Source of the DNA: Endomicrobiia bacterium
GTDB taxonomy: Bacteria > Elusimicrobiota > Endomicrobiia > Endomicrobiales > Endomicrobiaceae
Assembly (NCBI GenBank): GCA_009776745.1
Contig: WRNH01000015.1
Coordinates: forward strand, 1 to 33,536
Length of the DNA: 33,536 nt
Direction: 5' to 3'
A model generated the notes under the pieces. That model had not been told where the DNA came from. It saw nothing but the letters and a program-made list of their open reading frames with translations, and searched no databases. The translations under genes and the position numbers were made by a program. Below are positions 1 through 9,718 of this stretch, in pieces. How positions within the stretch are numbered: the first letter of the stretch is position 1; each line of letters starts with the position of its first letter.

Positions 1-237
1 GGCAAAAGAAGCATTATTTCCGGCATTCAATCTTTTTTCATCAACACCGTCAATATATTCATTAATATTAAACTTCCCGTCAAAATCAAAACCTAGCTTA
101 AAGTTGAATTCATGCATAGGCATAGCGCCTTTCGACATAAGCGCAGGCGAAAGAAGCGTATCAATAATGTCAGCCTGAAGCAGAAGCGTAAAAAAAACAA
201 CAATTGCAGAAGCAAAAAAAAATTTAATTTTTATCAT
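1..237 (-). CDS. Exported protein, N-terminal part only (gene runs off the left edge)
   Basis: The reading frame is open from an ATG at 237 to the window edge, giving 79 codons. It begins [16 protein letters not shown] and continues with a hydrophobic run to about residue 22 (TLLLQA), a clear Sec signal peptide with cleavage likely near the LQA. The mature start contains alternating stretches (HEFNFKLGFDFDGKF) that could be the first strand of an outer-membrane beta-barrel, but too little is visible to name a family. The start overlaps the 3' end of queH by 14 nt, so it is probably the last or next gene of the ruvA-ruvB-queH operon and may be translationally coupled. Existence of the gene is well supported; function is unknown. 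Confidence 0.7.
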   Translation of the reverse strand, partial: MIKIKFFFASAIVVFFTLLLQADIIDTLLSPALMSKGAMPMHEFNFKLGFDFDGKFNINEYIDGVDEKRLNAGNNASFA

Positions 238-796
238 TCAAATCTCTTTTAGGCGCATTTATATGTCGACAGACTCTAGCCTTCTGCTGTTTATATGATC
301 CGGCGCATCCGCAGTATTTTTGAATATAATAACCTTCGCTTCTCAAAGAATTTTTTCCTTCGTAAAACGCCGGACGAAAATCTTTATACAAAAACTTTGT
401 TTCGTTTTTTTCGGCATGTTCTTTGGCTATTGTGGAAATAAGCTCGTGTTTTTGATAGGGGCTTGAAAGAAGCGAAGTAGAAAAAAATTCAAAACCGTTC
501 TTTTTCGCAAACTCAGCCGTTTTTGAAAGCCTTTCTGCGTAACAAAATCCGCAGGTTTCTCCGCCGCATTCAAGCCAATTATCATAATCGTAAACAAAAG
601 AATCTTCCTCGTAAAAACTTATACCGAGGCTTGCGGCATATTTTTTTGCGGCATCTTTTCTTTTTTTATATTCTTCAATATCGTATATATTCGGATTATG
701 CCAGTAAAATGAAATATCGTATTCTTTGCCAAGCATCTTTACCGCGGAAGCCGAACACGGCGCGCAGCATACGTGCAGCAAAACTTTTTTTTTCAT
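224..796 (-). CDS. queH: Epoxyqueuosine reductase QueH
   Basis: 190 residues, matching the QueH (former DUF208) family, which reduces epoxyqueuosine to queuosine in tRNA wobble positions and is the non-homologous replacement for QueG. Visible hallmarks are HVCCAPCS at residues 8-15, a cysteine cluster [10 protein letters not shown] at 77-86 and KYCGC at 160-164. These cysteines are the expected ligands of the [4Fe-4S] cluster and nearby iron in the family. The ATG overlaps the ruvB stop codon (ATGA), so it is the third gene of ruvA-ruvB-queH. The family is cytosolic. No other queuosine gene is in the window. Confidence 0.92.
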   Translation of the reverse strand: MKKKVLLHVCCAPCSASAVKMLGKEYDISFYWHNPNIYDIEEYKKRKDAAKKYAASLGISFYEEDSFVYDYDNWLECGGETCGFCYAERLSKTAEFAKKNGFEFFSTSLLSSPYQKHELISTIAKEHAEKNETKFLYKDFRPAFYEGKNSLRSEGYYIQKYCGCAGSYKQQKARVCRHINAPKRDLNDKN

Positions 797-1818
797 ATCA
801 ATTCACGCTGAAAATTTTTCGGCGGTTCAGCTCCGATATGTTTATAACCGGCTTCCGTAACAACCCTTCCGCGCGAAGTTCTGGCAATAAAACCGGACTG
901 TATCAAATAAGGTTCGTAAACGTCGGTAATCGTATCCGGCTCTTCCGATATCGCAACGGCAAGCGTATCAACCCCGACAGGACCGCCGCCGAATTTATTT
1001 ATCACCGTCGTTAAAAGAAGCCTGTCCATTTTATCAAGCCCCGCCTCGTCAACTTCCAAAGCATTCAAAGCTTCGCGGGCAACCTGCTTTGTAATTTTTC
1101 CGCCGGTCTTCAGCTCCGCAAAATCTCTTACCCTTTTTAAAAGTCTGTTTACTATTCTCGGCGTTCCTCTTGAACGGCGGGCAATCTCTTCGCCTGCGTC
1201 ATTATCAATCTCAACATTCATTATAGCGCCCGAACGTTTAACTATATGCGTAAGCTCTTTAATCCCGTAAAACTCCAAATGCCCGATAATGCCGAACCTG
1301 TCTCTTAAGGGGCTTGAAAGAAGTCCGGCTCTGGTAGTTGCTCCGACGAGCGTAAATCGCGGAACCGGAAGTTTGACGGTTTTTGCGGAAGGCCCCTGCC
1401 CTATTATAATATCCAGTTCAAAATCTTCCATAACCGGATAAAGAGATTCTTCGACAAGATGATTCATTCTGTGGATCTCATCAATAAAAAAAACGTCGCC
1501 TTCAGACAAATTGGTTAAAATCGCCGCCAAATCTCCGACTCTTTCCAAAACGGGTCCGGAAGTCATTCTGAGATTGCCGCCCATTTCTTTTGCTATGATA
1601 TGAGACAAAGTAGTCTTTCCAAGACCGGGAGGCGCGTAAAAAAGGCAGTGGTCCAAAGCTTCGCCCCTTTTTTTAGCGGCCTCAATAAACACTTTAAGAT
1701 TTTCTTTAAGTTTTTCCTGCCCGATAAAATCGTCCAGCGACTGAGGCCTTAAAGTATTCTCTATTCTGTCTTCTTCAACAATCTGCGACGCTTCCAAAAT
1801 TCTTTCCGCATCTTCCAT
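793..1818 (-). CDS. ruvB: Holliday junction branch migration helicase RuvB
   Basis: 341 residues, full length for RuvB, the AAA+ motor that drives branch migration of Holliday junctions with RuvA. Walker A is APPGLGKTT at 62-70 and Walker B is DEIH at 113-116. Further on are GATTRAG (sensor I region), the RDRFG arginine-finger region and a C-terminal winged-helix DNA-binding domain ending near QRELI. The start is supported by AGGAT about 7 nt upstream of the ATG. It lies 8 nt after the ruvA stop and overlaps queH by 4 nt, so ruvA, ruvB and queH form one transcription unit. ruvC lies separately upstream, behind a terminator. Confidence 0.97.
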   Translation of the reverse strand: MEDAERILEASQIVEEDRIENTLRPQSLDDFIGQEKLKENLKVFIEAAKKRGEALDHCLFYAPPGLGKTTLSHIIAKEMGGNLRMTSGPVLERVGDLAAILTNLSEGDVFFIDEIHRMNHLVEESLYPVMEDFELDIIIGQGPSAKTVKLPVPRFTLVGATTRAGLLSSPLRDRFGIIGHLEFYGIKELTHIVKRSGAIMNVEIDNDAGEEIARRSRGTPRIVNRLLKRVRDFAELKTGGKITKQVAREALNALEVDEAGLDKMDRLLLTTVINKFGGGPVGVDTLAVAISEEPDTITDVYEPYLIQSGFIARTSRGRVVTEAGYKHIGAEPPKNFQRELI

Positions 1819-1826
1819 ATTTTATC

Positions 1827-2444
1827 CTATAAATTCCGTAATGATTTTTTTATTAAATCTTCCAGCTTAATATTTTCATTCTCCGCATACGCTTTGCTTA
1901 CGGCATTTCTTGCATGGGATTCTTTATAGCCCAAAACTATAAGGCCGGCAACGGCTTCGGCAACTACGGAATCTTCTATAATCCTGCTTACTCCGGCCCA
2001 CTTCTGTTCCCCCGCAATATTAACGGAAGCTATCTTATCTTTTAAAGCCGCAATCAACTTATCGGCCGTCTTTTTCGTAAATCCGAATATATCGTGCAGC
2101 ATGGCTGAATTTTTAGATGAAATAGCAATCTTAAAATCAGCGGGCGATTTGGAAATTTTATCCATATATTCCATGGCTTTTTTTGCTCCGGTATCCGGAA
2201 CTTCTTCTTTTATCAGAAGATACATATCTCTTTCATCATGCGATAAAAAGCCGTAAAGATGAATAACTCCCCCGTACATGCCTGAAACGGCTTCAACCGC
2301 ATAAATTTTCACAAAGCTTCCCGCTGCAGGAAGTTTGTCAAACAAAGAAACCGGTATGGAAATTTTATATCCTATGCCGTTCACATCAACAACTATATTG
2401 TCCGTATTTTTTGAATCCAGTATGCCTTTTATATAATCTATCAT
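1827..2444 (-). CDS. ruvA: Holliday junction binding protein RuvA
   Basis: 205 residues from MIDYIKGIL, the canonical RuvA N-terminus. The frame stays open 60 nt further upstream, but those residues (MRFYRSMPLC...) do not look like RuvA and come from intergenic sequence, so the internal ATG is chosen. The order is an N-terminal OB fold, a central helix-hairpin-helix region (FGFTKKTADKLI near residue 110) and a C-terminal RuvB-contacting domain (VAEAVAGLIVLGY). The only Shine-Dalgarno-like sequence is a weak GAGAG very close to the ATG. A TATAAT box ends 6 nt before the ATG, so transcription may start at or next to the start codon (leaderless). Confidence 0.95.
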   Translation of the reverse strand: MIDYIKGILDSKNTDNIVVDVNGIGYKISIPVSLFDKLPAAGSFVKIYAVEAVSGMYGGVIHLYGFLSHDERDMYLLIKEEVPDTGAKKAMEYMDKISKSPADFKIAISSKNSAMLHDIFGFTKKTADKLIAALKDKIASVNIAGEQKWAGVSRIIEDSVVAEAVAGLIVLGYKESHARNAVSKAYAENENIKLEDLIKKSLRNL

Positions 2445-2450
2445 GCTCTC

Positions 2451-2456
2451 ATTATA
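2451..2456 (-). promoter_or_regulatory. Possible -10 element for ruvA-ruvB-queH
   Basis: A perfect TATAAT on the minus strand ends 6 nt before the ruvA ATG, and a terminator separates ruvC from this point, so a promoter is needed about here. No convincing -35 lies 16-18 nt upstream. The ten bases covering the box (2451-2460) recur exactly at 4171-4180 before yebC. Confidence 0.4.
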
Positions 2457-2599
2457 CAAAATCACGGTATAGATGCATAGAGGCATGGATCGGTAAAAAC
2501 GCATAAAAAAGGCTGTTGGTTGAAAAAGGCCATGGATATTTTTTCAAAAAAACTGACTTTTTTCTTATCGCTTTGCAAATAAGATTTTCTATCCGGCAT

Positions 2600-2633
2600 A
2601 AAAAAGCCCGCTTCCATAAAAGCGGGTTTTTTT
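2600..2633 (-). terminator. Rho-independent terminator downstream of ruvC (bidirectional shape)
   Basis: The stem CCCGCTT (2607-2613) pairs with AAGCGGG (2620-2626) across a 6-nt loop. It is flanked by a run of A on one side and seven T on the other, so it can act on either strand. It lies 19 nt beyond the ruvC stop and should end the yebC-ruvC transcript, leaving ruvA-ruvB-queH to its own promoter. Confidence 0.85.
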
Positions 2634-2651
2634 AAGGTGTGTCATCACGAC

Positions 2652-3140
2652 CTAATTATTCTTTGCAGTTTTTGCCGTATTTACATGGCACATTGCTATC
2701 GCAAGCGCATCCGCGGCATCGTCGGGTTTTGGTATTTCTTTAAGTCTGAGCAATGTTTTTACCATATGCTGCATCTGATGTTTGTCGGCTGAGCCGTAAC
2801 CCGTAAGAGCCATTTTTACATGTCTGGGATTATATTCAAAAAGAGGAATTTTATTTAAAGCAACGGTCAGAACTATCGCGCCTCTGGCCTGCCCGACGGC
2901 AGCAACGGATTTTGCTTCTTTCAGAAAAAAAAGCTCTTCTATGGCAATGGCTTCCGGTCTATAAGCGTCTATAAGTTTTTGAAGCTCTATGTTTATATTT
3001 TGTAATCTCTCGGACAATGTTTCGGCAGGTTTAGTGCGTATGCATCCGTACTGCAAAGGTATAATTTTATCGCGTGTTTGGGCGGAAATTACTCCCCACC
3101 CCGTAAGTGAAAGCCCTGGATCTATTCCTAAAACTATCAT
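2652..3140 (-). CDS. ruvC: Crossover junction endodeoxyribonuclease RuvC
   Basis: 162 residues starting MIVLGIDPG. RuvC cuts Holliday junctions symmetrically. The acidic active-site set is visible: D7 (GIDPG), E68/E69 (AIEEL), and D141 and D144 in the PDDAADALA segment; length is close to the usual 160-175. The ATG at 3140 has AAGGTG 6 nt upstream. The open frame runs another 132 nt upstream, but that part merely translates the palindromic repeat at 3171-3305 and is rejected. It follows yebC in the common yebC-ruvC order, and the terminator at 2600-2633 ends the unit. Confidence 0.96.
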   Translation of the reverse strand: MIVLGIDPGLSLTGWGVISAQTRDKIIPLQYGCIRTKPAETLSERLQNINIELQKLIDAYRPEAIAIEELFFLKEAKSVAAVGQARGAIVLTVALNKIPLFEYNPRHVKMALTGYGSADKHQMQHMVKTLLRLKEIPKPDDAADALAIAMCHVNTAKTAKNN

Positions 3141-3170
3141 AAAAAACACCTTATAACGGCAATTAATAAT

Positions 3171-3305
3171 GAGTAAGGGGCTCTCTAAAAACCCCATTTT
3201 TGTCATTGCGGGCTTGACCCGCAATCTATGGCTCACGACGAGATTGCGGCTCGGCGGCCGCAATGACGACACTGAAAATACAGGTTTTTAGAGAGACCCT
3301 TACTC
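3171..3305. repeat. Composite palindromic element between yebC and ruvC
   Basis: The outer arms 3171-3193 and 3283-3305 are inverted repeats matching at 22 of 23 positions and contain CTCTCTAAAAACC. Inside, GTCATTGCGG (3202-3211) pairs with CCGCAATGAC (3258-3267), and CCGCAATCT (3219-3227) pairs with AGATTGCGG (3241-3249), giving a nested structure. The 26 bases 3202-3227 recur exactly at 4111-4136, and the outer-arm sequence recurs around a different core at about 8044-8173. It looks like a non-coding, MITE- or REP-like element. Confidence 0.85.
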
Positions 3306-3316
3306 ACTACTAATTA

Positions 3317-4069
3317 CTAGCTATTCTTTTCCATTTCTTCTTTCGATATGTCAAAATTCGCGTAAACATTTTTTGTATCGTCATGCTCTTCCAATGCGTC
3401 CATCAGTTTAAGCATGCTTTTTGCTTCGTCGCCGGTAAGTTTTATATATGTCTGCGGGATCATGGTAATCTCCGCAGAAACAACAGGGATGTTTTTTTCC
3501 GCAAAAGCGGCTTTGACCTTATCCAAATCTTCAGGAGCAGCCGTTATTTCATAAATGTCGCTGTCGGCATTATTTTCAAAATCTTCAGCTCCGGAATCAA
3601 GAGCTATGGTCATAACAGTATCTTCATCTCCGGAGGATTTATCAACGGTTATAAAACCTTTTCTGTCAAACATCCAGCCTACGCATCCTGTTTCGCCAAG
3701 ATTTCCCGAATGGCTCGAAAACATTTTTCTTATCTCGGAAGCCGTCCTGTTTTTATTATCCGTAGTAACTTCCACTATCAAAGCAACGCCGGAAGGGCCG
3801 TAACCTTCATAAACTATTTCTTCATAAATCGCTCCCGGAATTTCTCCTGTGCCTCTCTGTATCGCTTTCTTAATATTATCCTGCGGCATGTTTGCTTCTT
3901 TAGCGTCATCAATGGCTTTTCTCAGACGGGCATTATTTTCAACAAGATGTCCGCCTTCTTTAGTGGCGACGACTATTTCTCTTATTATTTTCGTAAACGC
4001 TTTGCCTTTTTTCGCATCCGTAATAGCTTTTTTGTGTTTAATGCTTGCCCACTTATTATGACCTGACAT
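3317..4069 (-). CDS. yebC: YebC/PmpR/TACO1-family protein
   Basis: 250 residues, full length. The N-terminus MSGHNKWASIKHKK and the segments NMPQDNIKKAIQRGTG and YEGYGPSGVA are diagnostic for YebC/PmpR. Members have been described as transcription regulators and as ribosome-associated factors relieving stalling; which role applies here cannot be told from sequence. AAAGGAG lies 8 nt before the ATG. It precedes ruvC, a common arrangement in bacteria, with the palindromic element at 3171-3305 in between. A TATAAT about 100 nt upstream (4171-4176) is the likely promoter, so its leader would carry the palindrome at 4091-4149. Confidence 0.95.
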   Translation of the reverse strand: MSGHNKWASIKHKKAITDAKKGKAFTKIIREIVVATKEGGHLVENNARLRKAIDDAKEANMPQDNIKKAIQRGTGEIPGAIYEEIVYEGYGPSGVALIVEVTTDNKNRTASEIRKMFSSHSGNLGETGCVGWMFDRKGFITVDKSSGDEDTVMTIALDSGAEDFENNADSDIYEITAAPEDLDKVKAAFAEKNIPVVSAEITMIPQTYIKLTGDEAKSMLKLMDALEEHDDTKNVYANFDISKEEMEKNS

Positions 4070-4090
4070 TTTATTTACTCCTTTGCGGAA

Positions 4091-4149
4091 GCATGGTGCA
4101 CAATAAAACCGTCATTGCGGGCTTGACCCGCAATCTGTCGTTACCATGC
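4091..4149. repeat. Palindromic element in the yebC leader
   Basis: The short arms GCATGGT (4091-4097) and ACCATGC (4143-4149) enclose 26 bases (4111-4136) identical to 3202-3227 in the next intergenic region. The core folds as ATTGCGGG/CCCGCAAT. It would lie in the yebC 5' leader and, being a hairpin followed on the minus strand by a T-containing stretch, could also attenuate read-through from the lipoprotein gene upstream. Confidence 0.75.
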
Positions 4150-4170
4150 GTCTATGCATCATATTTTTTT

Positions 4171-4176
4171 ATTATA
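4171..4176 (-). promoter_or_regulatory. Possible -10 element for yebC-ruvC
   Basis: TATAAT on the minus strand, about 100 nt before the yebC ATG and just after the upstream lipoprotein gene. The -35 match 17 nt upstream is poor. The ten bases 4171-4180 are identical to 2451-2460 in front of ruvA. Confidence 0.35.
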
Positions 4177-4180
4177 CAAA

Positions 4181-5098
4181 TTAATAGTCCAATGTAAAAA
4201 TCAATTTTCCGCTTGAACTATATGCCTTTCTTTTAATTTTTCTGCCGTTCTTATAAATATCAATATATATCGGATTGTCCGAATTATTGTTACTGAAAAT
4301 TTTTGTCTCGCCGTCCTGCGTATCATTAGTATAATTCGCAACCATCTGAATACTGCCGTCTTCATAATATTTTGTCGTTTGCCCTTCAAGCTTGTCCATA
4401 GTATAGTTATAATCGGCAAGAATTATTCCCGCGACATCATACTCTCTGTGATACCCTTCTTTTTTATTATTCATATACTCGATCTCTGTTTTCAATTTGC
4501 CGTTAACATAAAACTCTTTATACAGTCCGTTCAAATCGCCGTCCTGATACTCTGCCCTTGACAAGAGCGTCCCTGCTTCAGAATATTTTCTGAGAGCTCC
4601 ATTCAAAAGCCCGTTGGAATAAACGGATTCTTCTTTTATGTTTCCGTTAGGATAATATTCTCTTACCGGACCGTTAAGCGCTCCGGATTTATAATTTTTT
4701 ACCGCGGCAACATTGCCGTCGGGATAATATTCTTTTATTACCCCTTCAAGTTTTCCGGCATTATAATTCAATTCCGCCGCGATATTGCCTCTGTCATAAT
4801 ACTGGACAACAAGGCCGTCGGGAATTTTACCTTCCATAAGACGGTTCCCGTTCATATCAATCATCTCAGTGGCAAAAACAGCCGAATCATCAGCCGCAAT
4901 ATATTTATACCCTCTGGCCGTTCCGTCCGGATATTGTCCTAATTCAACTTTTTTCGCGCTTATTACGGGTTTATCCGAAGCTATTTGCTCGTCCGGATCC
5001 GTTTTTTTAAAAGATTTTTTTTCAACCGCCGCGCAAGAAAACAAAGAAACAAACGACGCACACATTATTATGGAAATAAAAAAAATATGTTTTTTCAC
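4181..5098 (-). CDS. MORN_2/YwqK-type repeat lipoprotein
   Basis: 305 residues with a lipoprotein signal peptide: KK start, hydrophobic core, lipobox LFSC with the lipidated Cys at 22. From about residue 75 to 275 there are seven or eight tandem repeats of 22-23 residues of the form EYYPDGNV...NGLLNG, the MORN_2 (YwqK) pattern. Such repeats are often annotated as antitoxin-like, but no toxin gene is adjacent, so a surface or periplasmic scaffold role is equally possible. The start is GTG at 5098, overlapping the atpC stop (GTGA) with AAGGAAG upstream, so it is translationally coupled to the ATP synthase operon. Molecular function is unknown. Confidence 0.8.
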   Translation of the reverse strand: MKKHIFFISIIMCASFVSLFSCAAVEKKSFKKTDPDEQIASDKPVISAKKVELGQYPDGTARGYKYIAADDSAVFATEMIDMNGNRLMEGKIPDGLVVQYYDRGNIAAELNYNAGKLEGVIKEYYPDGNVAAVKNYKSGALNGPVREYYPNGNIKEESVYSNGLLNGALRKYSEAGTLLSRAEYQDGDLNGLYKEFYVNGKLKTEIEYMNNKKEGYHREYDVAGIILADYNYTMDKLEGQTTKYYEDGSIQMVANYTNDTQDGETKIFSNNNSDNPIYIDIYKNGRKIKRKAYSSSGKLIFTLDY

Positions 5099-5514
5099 AT
5101 TTTCTTCCTTTTTACTCCGACGCCGGATCTTAATTCATGCACCGCTTTTTGCAGCTGCGACTCAATGACGGCGGAATCAACAATATCTTTCTTTCTGTTT
5201 TTCATGTCTTTCGCAAGCTTCATTGCCTGCTCTATCTTTTGCCTGTTCGCGTCGTCGGACTGAACCGCAAAATCGGAAACTATAGCGACGGCGTTGGCAA
5301 ATATTTCGACAAATCCGTCCGTCACGGTAATCTTTCTTTCGCCGCCGTCATGCTTTATGACTATTTCTCCCTCTATAAGCTTTGTAACAAGATTCGTATG
5401 ACCCGGCAAAATCGTTATTATGCCGGAAGCCGTCGGAACTGAAACCGACAAAACCGCGCCCTTAAAAGCGCTCCCCTGCGGCGACAGTATTTCGAGTTCA
5501 AATTTGCTGTTCAT
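5095..5514 (-). CDS. atpC: ATP synthase F1 subunit epsilon
   Basis: 139 residues. The N-terminal beta-sandwich is clear (FELEILSPQG, ITILPGHTNLVTKLIEGE), followed by FVEIFANAVAIVSDFA and a C-terminal helical segment (AMKLAKDMKNRKKD) that in the family regulates hydrolysis. It sits in the rotor stalk with gamma. AAGGAAG precedes the ATG. It is the last ATP synthase gene of the operon. The hairpin region 5515-5625 separates it from atpD, whereas in many genomes the two nearly abut. Confidence 0.94.
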   Translation of the reverse strand: MNSKFELEILSPQGSAFKGAVLSVSVPTASGIITILPGHTNLVTKLIEGEIVIKHDGGERKITVTDGFVEIFANAVAIVSDFAVQSDDANRQKIEQAMKLAKDMKNRKKDIVDSAVIESQLQKAVHELRSGVGVKRKKM

Positions 5515-5576
5515 TATTCTTCCTTGATACGGTTTGGAGTGATCGAATTCCGGTTCTGCCGCAATCTAATCAACGG

Positions 5577-7050
<1,474 letters not shown>

Positions 7051-7079
7051 CTATATTTGAATGCATAGCAGCTGCTTTT

Positions 7080-7922
7080 TCACTGTTGTCCGTTGGCAAG
7101 ATCTAAAATTTCATTGGTGATTTTTTCTTGTCTGGACTTATTATATATATTTGTCAATGATGCCGCTATTTCGTTCGCGTTTTCCTTAGCGTTTTTCATC
7201 GCGGTCATTCTGGCTGCCTGTTCCGAAGCATACGCGTTAACAAGAGCGCTGTAAAATTCAACTTCAAAATAATACGGGATCAAATCTTTCATTACCTGCG
7301 CGGAACTCGGCTCAAAAATATAATCGATTCCCGTATCGACAAAATCTTTGTCGGGTTTTACCGGAAATATTTCTTTCGCCAAAGGTTCCTGCACAAGCAT
7401 ATTTTTAAATTTGGTATAAACCACGCTCACGGTTCCTACATCTCCCGAAACATAAAATTTTTCCGCTATATCCATCATCGGATAAATACTTCCGTATTCC
7501 GGAAATAAAGTGCCCATGTTAAAAGACGCCAAAACATTATAATTATATTTCACCGAATTATTTATCGCTTTTTTACCGATAGCGACTATATAGTCGTCCT
7601 TTGCAGCATAAGAAACAAATTTCTTGAACAAATTAACGACAAGACCTCCGGCCAATCCTTTATCCGGAGAAATAACGTAAATAAGTTTCTTTTTGCTTTC
7701 TTTTTCTTTGGTTAAAAGTTCTATCCCGTCATGCAAATCTTTATCGGTCATAACTTTCTGCACCATATACGTTATTTTCTTTGCATACGGATTATGCCGC
7801 TCAACAGTCATCTGTGCCTTACGTATTTTTGACGCGGCTATCATTTCCATAGCTTTGGTAATCTGCGCTATGTTTTGAGAAGTTTTTATTCTTTTTTTAA
7901 GCTGCTGTAAGTTTTGAGCCAT
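7080..7922 (-). CDS. atpG: ATP synthase F1 subunit gamma
   Basis: 280 residues, normal length for the central rotor shaft. The N-terminal helix (LQQLKKRIKTSQNIAQITKAMEMIAASKI) and the C-terminal helix (ALVNAYASEQAARMTAMKNAKENA) are the conserved coiled-coil pair. No Shine-Dalgarno sequence is visible before the ATG. The bases just upstream belong to the edge of the palindromic region 7940-8178, which may have displaced the original leader. It is the only atp gene here with no visible ribosome-binding site. Confidence 0.96.
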   Translation of the reverse strand: MAQNLQQLKKRIKTSQNIAQITKAMEMIAASKIRKAQMTVERHNPYAKKITYMVQKVMTDKDLHDGIELLTKEKESKKKLIYVISPDKGLAGGLVVNLFKKFVSYAAKDDYIVAIGKKAINNSVKYNYNVLASFNMGTLFPEYGSIYPMMDIAEKFYVSGDVGTVSVVYTKFKNMLVQEPLAKEIFPVKPDKDFVDTGIDYIFEPSSAQVMKDLIPYYFEVEFYSALVNAYASEQAARMTAMKNAKENANEIAASLTNIYNKSRQEKITNEILDLANGQQ

Positions 7923-7939
7923 TTTTTACTGCAGCAAGC

Positions 7940-8178
7940 AGTTAGCAGTGAGTGTTGTGCAGGGTTTTGCCCCGCTTATTAATCAGGCGCGCGGCGTTTA
8001 TCCTGCGCAAGGCCGCAGTGCGCGCTCTTTAATTACTCATTGGGTCTCTCTAAAAAGTGGTGTCATACCCGTGAAAACGGGTATCCATTTTTGTCGTTAT
8101 CATAGGACACATTTAAAAGCAGCATGGATACCCGTTTTCACGGGTATGACAAAATTGGGTTTTTAGAGAAACCTCATT
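7940..8178. repeat. Palindromic element between atpA and atpG
   Basis: A 27-bp perfect inverted repeat pairs 8061-8087 with 8125-8151, each arm itself a hairpin built on ACCCGTGAAAACGGGT. Outside it, CTCTCTAAAAA (8046-8056) and TTTTTAGAGA (8160-8169) repeat the outer arms of the element at 3171-3305, although the core is unrelated. To the left, 7987-8026 carries further G+C-rich inverted segments (GCGCGCGG against CCGCAGTGCGCGC). No coding frame is supported in this 257-bp gap. Confidence 0.85.
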
Positions 8179-8179
8179 A

Positions 8180-9703
8180 CTAATTACCCGCTATTCCTTT
8201 TTTAAATTCTTCTATATTACTCTTCAATTCTTCTCTGAAAGAATCTTCGATTTTCGCACCCGTTGAAAGTTTTCTCACCGTTTCGGAATAATTTTTCTTT
8301 ACGTATTCGACCATAGCGTCTTCGGCTTCTCTTACTTTATTGACATCAATATCGTCAAAAAGCCCCGAAGTTACGGCAAAAATAGAAAGAACTTCGGATA
8401 TTTCGTCATAAGGTCTGTATTGCGGCTGTTTCAAAATTTCAGTAATTCTTTTTCCCCTTTCAAGCCTTTTTAACGTATCTTCGTCAAGATCGCTTCCGAA
8501 CTGCGTAAATGACTGAAGTTCTCTGAATTGCGAAAGTTCAAGCCTTACGGGTCCTGCAAGCTGTTTCATCGATTTTGTCTGCGCTGCTCCTCCCACGCGG
8601 GAAACCGATAATCCAACGTTGATGGCCGGTCTTATACCGGCATTAAACAAATCCGCTTCAAGATATATCTGCCCGTCGGTAATAGAAATAACATTCGTAG
8701 GGATGTACGCGGACATATCATTGCCCTGCGTTTCAATAACCGGAAGCGCCGTAAGCGTGCCTCCGCCTCTCGCGTCAGACATTCTTGACGCTCTTTCCAA
8801 AAGCCTTGAATGAAGATAAAAAATATCTCCCGGATACGCTTCGCGTCCTGCGGGTCTTTTTATAAGAAGAGCAAGCTGTCTATACGCCCAGGCGTGTTTT
8901 GTTAAATCGTCATAAACGACCAAAACGTCTTCACCTTTGTCCATGAAATATTCACCTATAGCGCATGCGGCCAAAGGAGCAATATACTGCATTGAAGCCG
9001 GATCCGAAGCTGTCGCGGCAACGACAATGCTGTATTCCATCGCGCCTGCCTCTTTTAGTCTTGCCGTTATCGATGCAAGGTTTGATTTTTTCTGTCCTAT
9101 CGAGCAATATATGCATATAACTCTTTTCAAACCCATATCAAGTTTTTTCTGGTTAATTATAGTATCTACCGCAATTGCCGTTTTTCCGGTTCCTCTGTCG
9201 CCGATTATAAGTTCTCTCTGTCCTCTTCCGATAGGGGTCATTGAATCTATAGCCTTGATACCGGTTTTTAGAGGTCTGTCAACGGAAGCTCTTTCAATAA
9301 TGCCCGGCGCTATTTTTTCAATAGGGTATTTGACCGGCTTATCGTGCTTAAGATCCATTCCGTCTATAGGCTGCCCGACGGCGTTAACTACTCTTCCCGT
9401 CATTTTATCCGAAACCGTAATGCTTAAAACATTTCCGGTAGCTTTAACTTTCATCCCGCGCGTAATACGTCCCGAGTTCATAAGCATAACTATCGATACA
9501 AAGTCTTCGTCGATATTTAATACGAAACCCAAAGATCCGTCTTCAAATGAGACTTCTTCATAATAGCCTACGTTTGAAAGACCCGAAGCTTTAACAATTT
9601 CATCTCCGACAGTTTCAACTATCCCGAAATTAACTAATTCGGGATTGACATCTTTAGAATATAATTCTTTTTCTATCTTTTGTATTATTTCTTCCGGTTT
9701 CAT
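8180..9703 (-). CDS. atpA: ATP synthase F1 subunit alpha
   Basis: 507 residues, full length. The P-loop is GDRGTGKTA at 168-176, with the preceding TPIGRGQRELI, the EAYPGDIFYLHSRLLERA signature and the arginine-finger segment SVSRVGGAAQTK all present. It is the non-catalytic nucleotide-binding subunit of F1. AAGGAAG lies directly upstream of the ATG. The N-terminal amphipathic stretch (EEIIQKIEKELYS) is where delta normally binds, which matters because delta is very short here. Hairpin elements flank the gene on both sides. Confidence 0.98.
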   Translation of the reverse strand: MKPEEIIQKIEKELYSKDVNPELVNFGIVETVGDEIVKASGLSNVGYYEEVSFEDGSLGFVLNIDEDFVSIVMLMNSGRITRGMKVKATGNVLSITVSDKMTGRVVNAVGQPIDGMDLKHDKPVKYPIEKIAPGIIERASVDRPLKTGIKAIDSMTPIGRGQRELIIGDRGTGKTAIAVDTIINQKKLDMGLKRVICIYCSIGQKKSNLASITARLKEAGAMEYSIVVAATASDPASMQYIAPLAACAIGEYFMDKGEDVLVVYDDLTKHAWAYRQLALLIKRPAGREAYPGDIFYLHSRLLERASRMSDARGGGTLTALPVIETQGNDMSAYIPTNVISITDGQIYLEADLFNAGIRPAINVGLSVSRVGGAAQTKSMKQLAGPVRLELSQFRELQSFTQFGSDLDEDTLKRLERGKRITEILKQPQYRPYDEISEVLSIFAVTSGLFDDIDVNKVREAEDAMVEYVKKNYSETVRKLSTGAKIEDSFREELKSNIEEFKKGIAGN

Positions 9704-9718
9704 AAGCTTCCTTTTTTA

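Noticed and set aside
3141-3272. 44-residue N-terminal extension of ruvC
   Set aside because: It is a translation of the palindromic repeat; the internal ATG has a good ribosome-binding site and gives the canonical RuvC N-terminus.
4181-5098. Toxin-antitoxin system based on the YwqK-like repeats
   Set aside because: No toxin gene is adjacent and the protein is a lipoprotein in the ATP synthase operon.
8937-9563. 208-codon plus-strand open frame inside atpA
   Set aside because: It is the antisense shadow of atpA, a certain gene, with no ribosome-binding site or recognisable protein.
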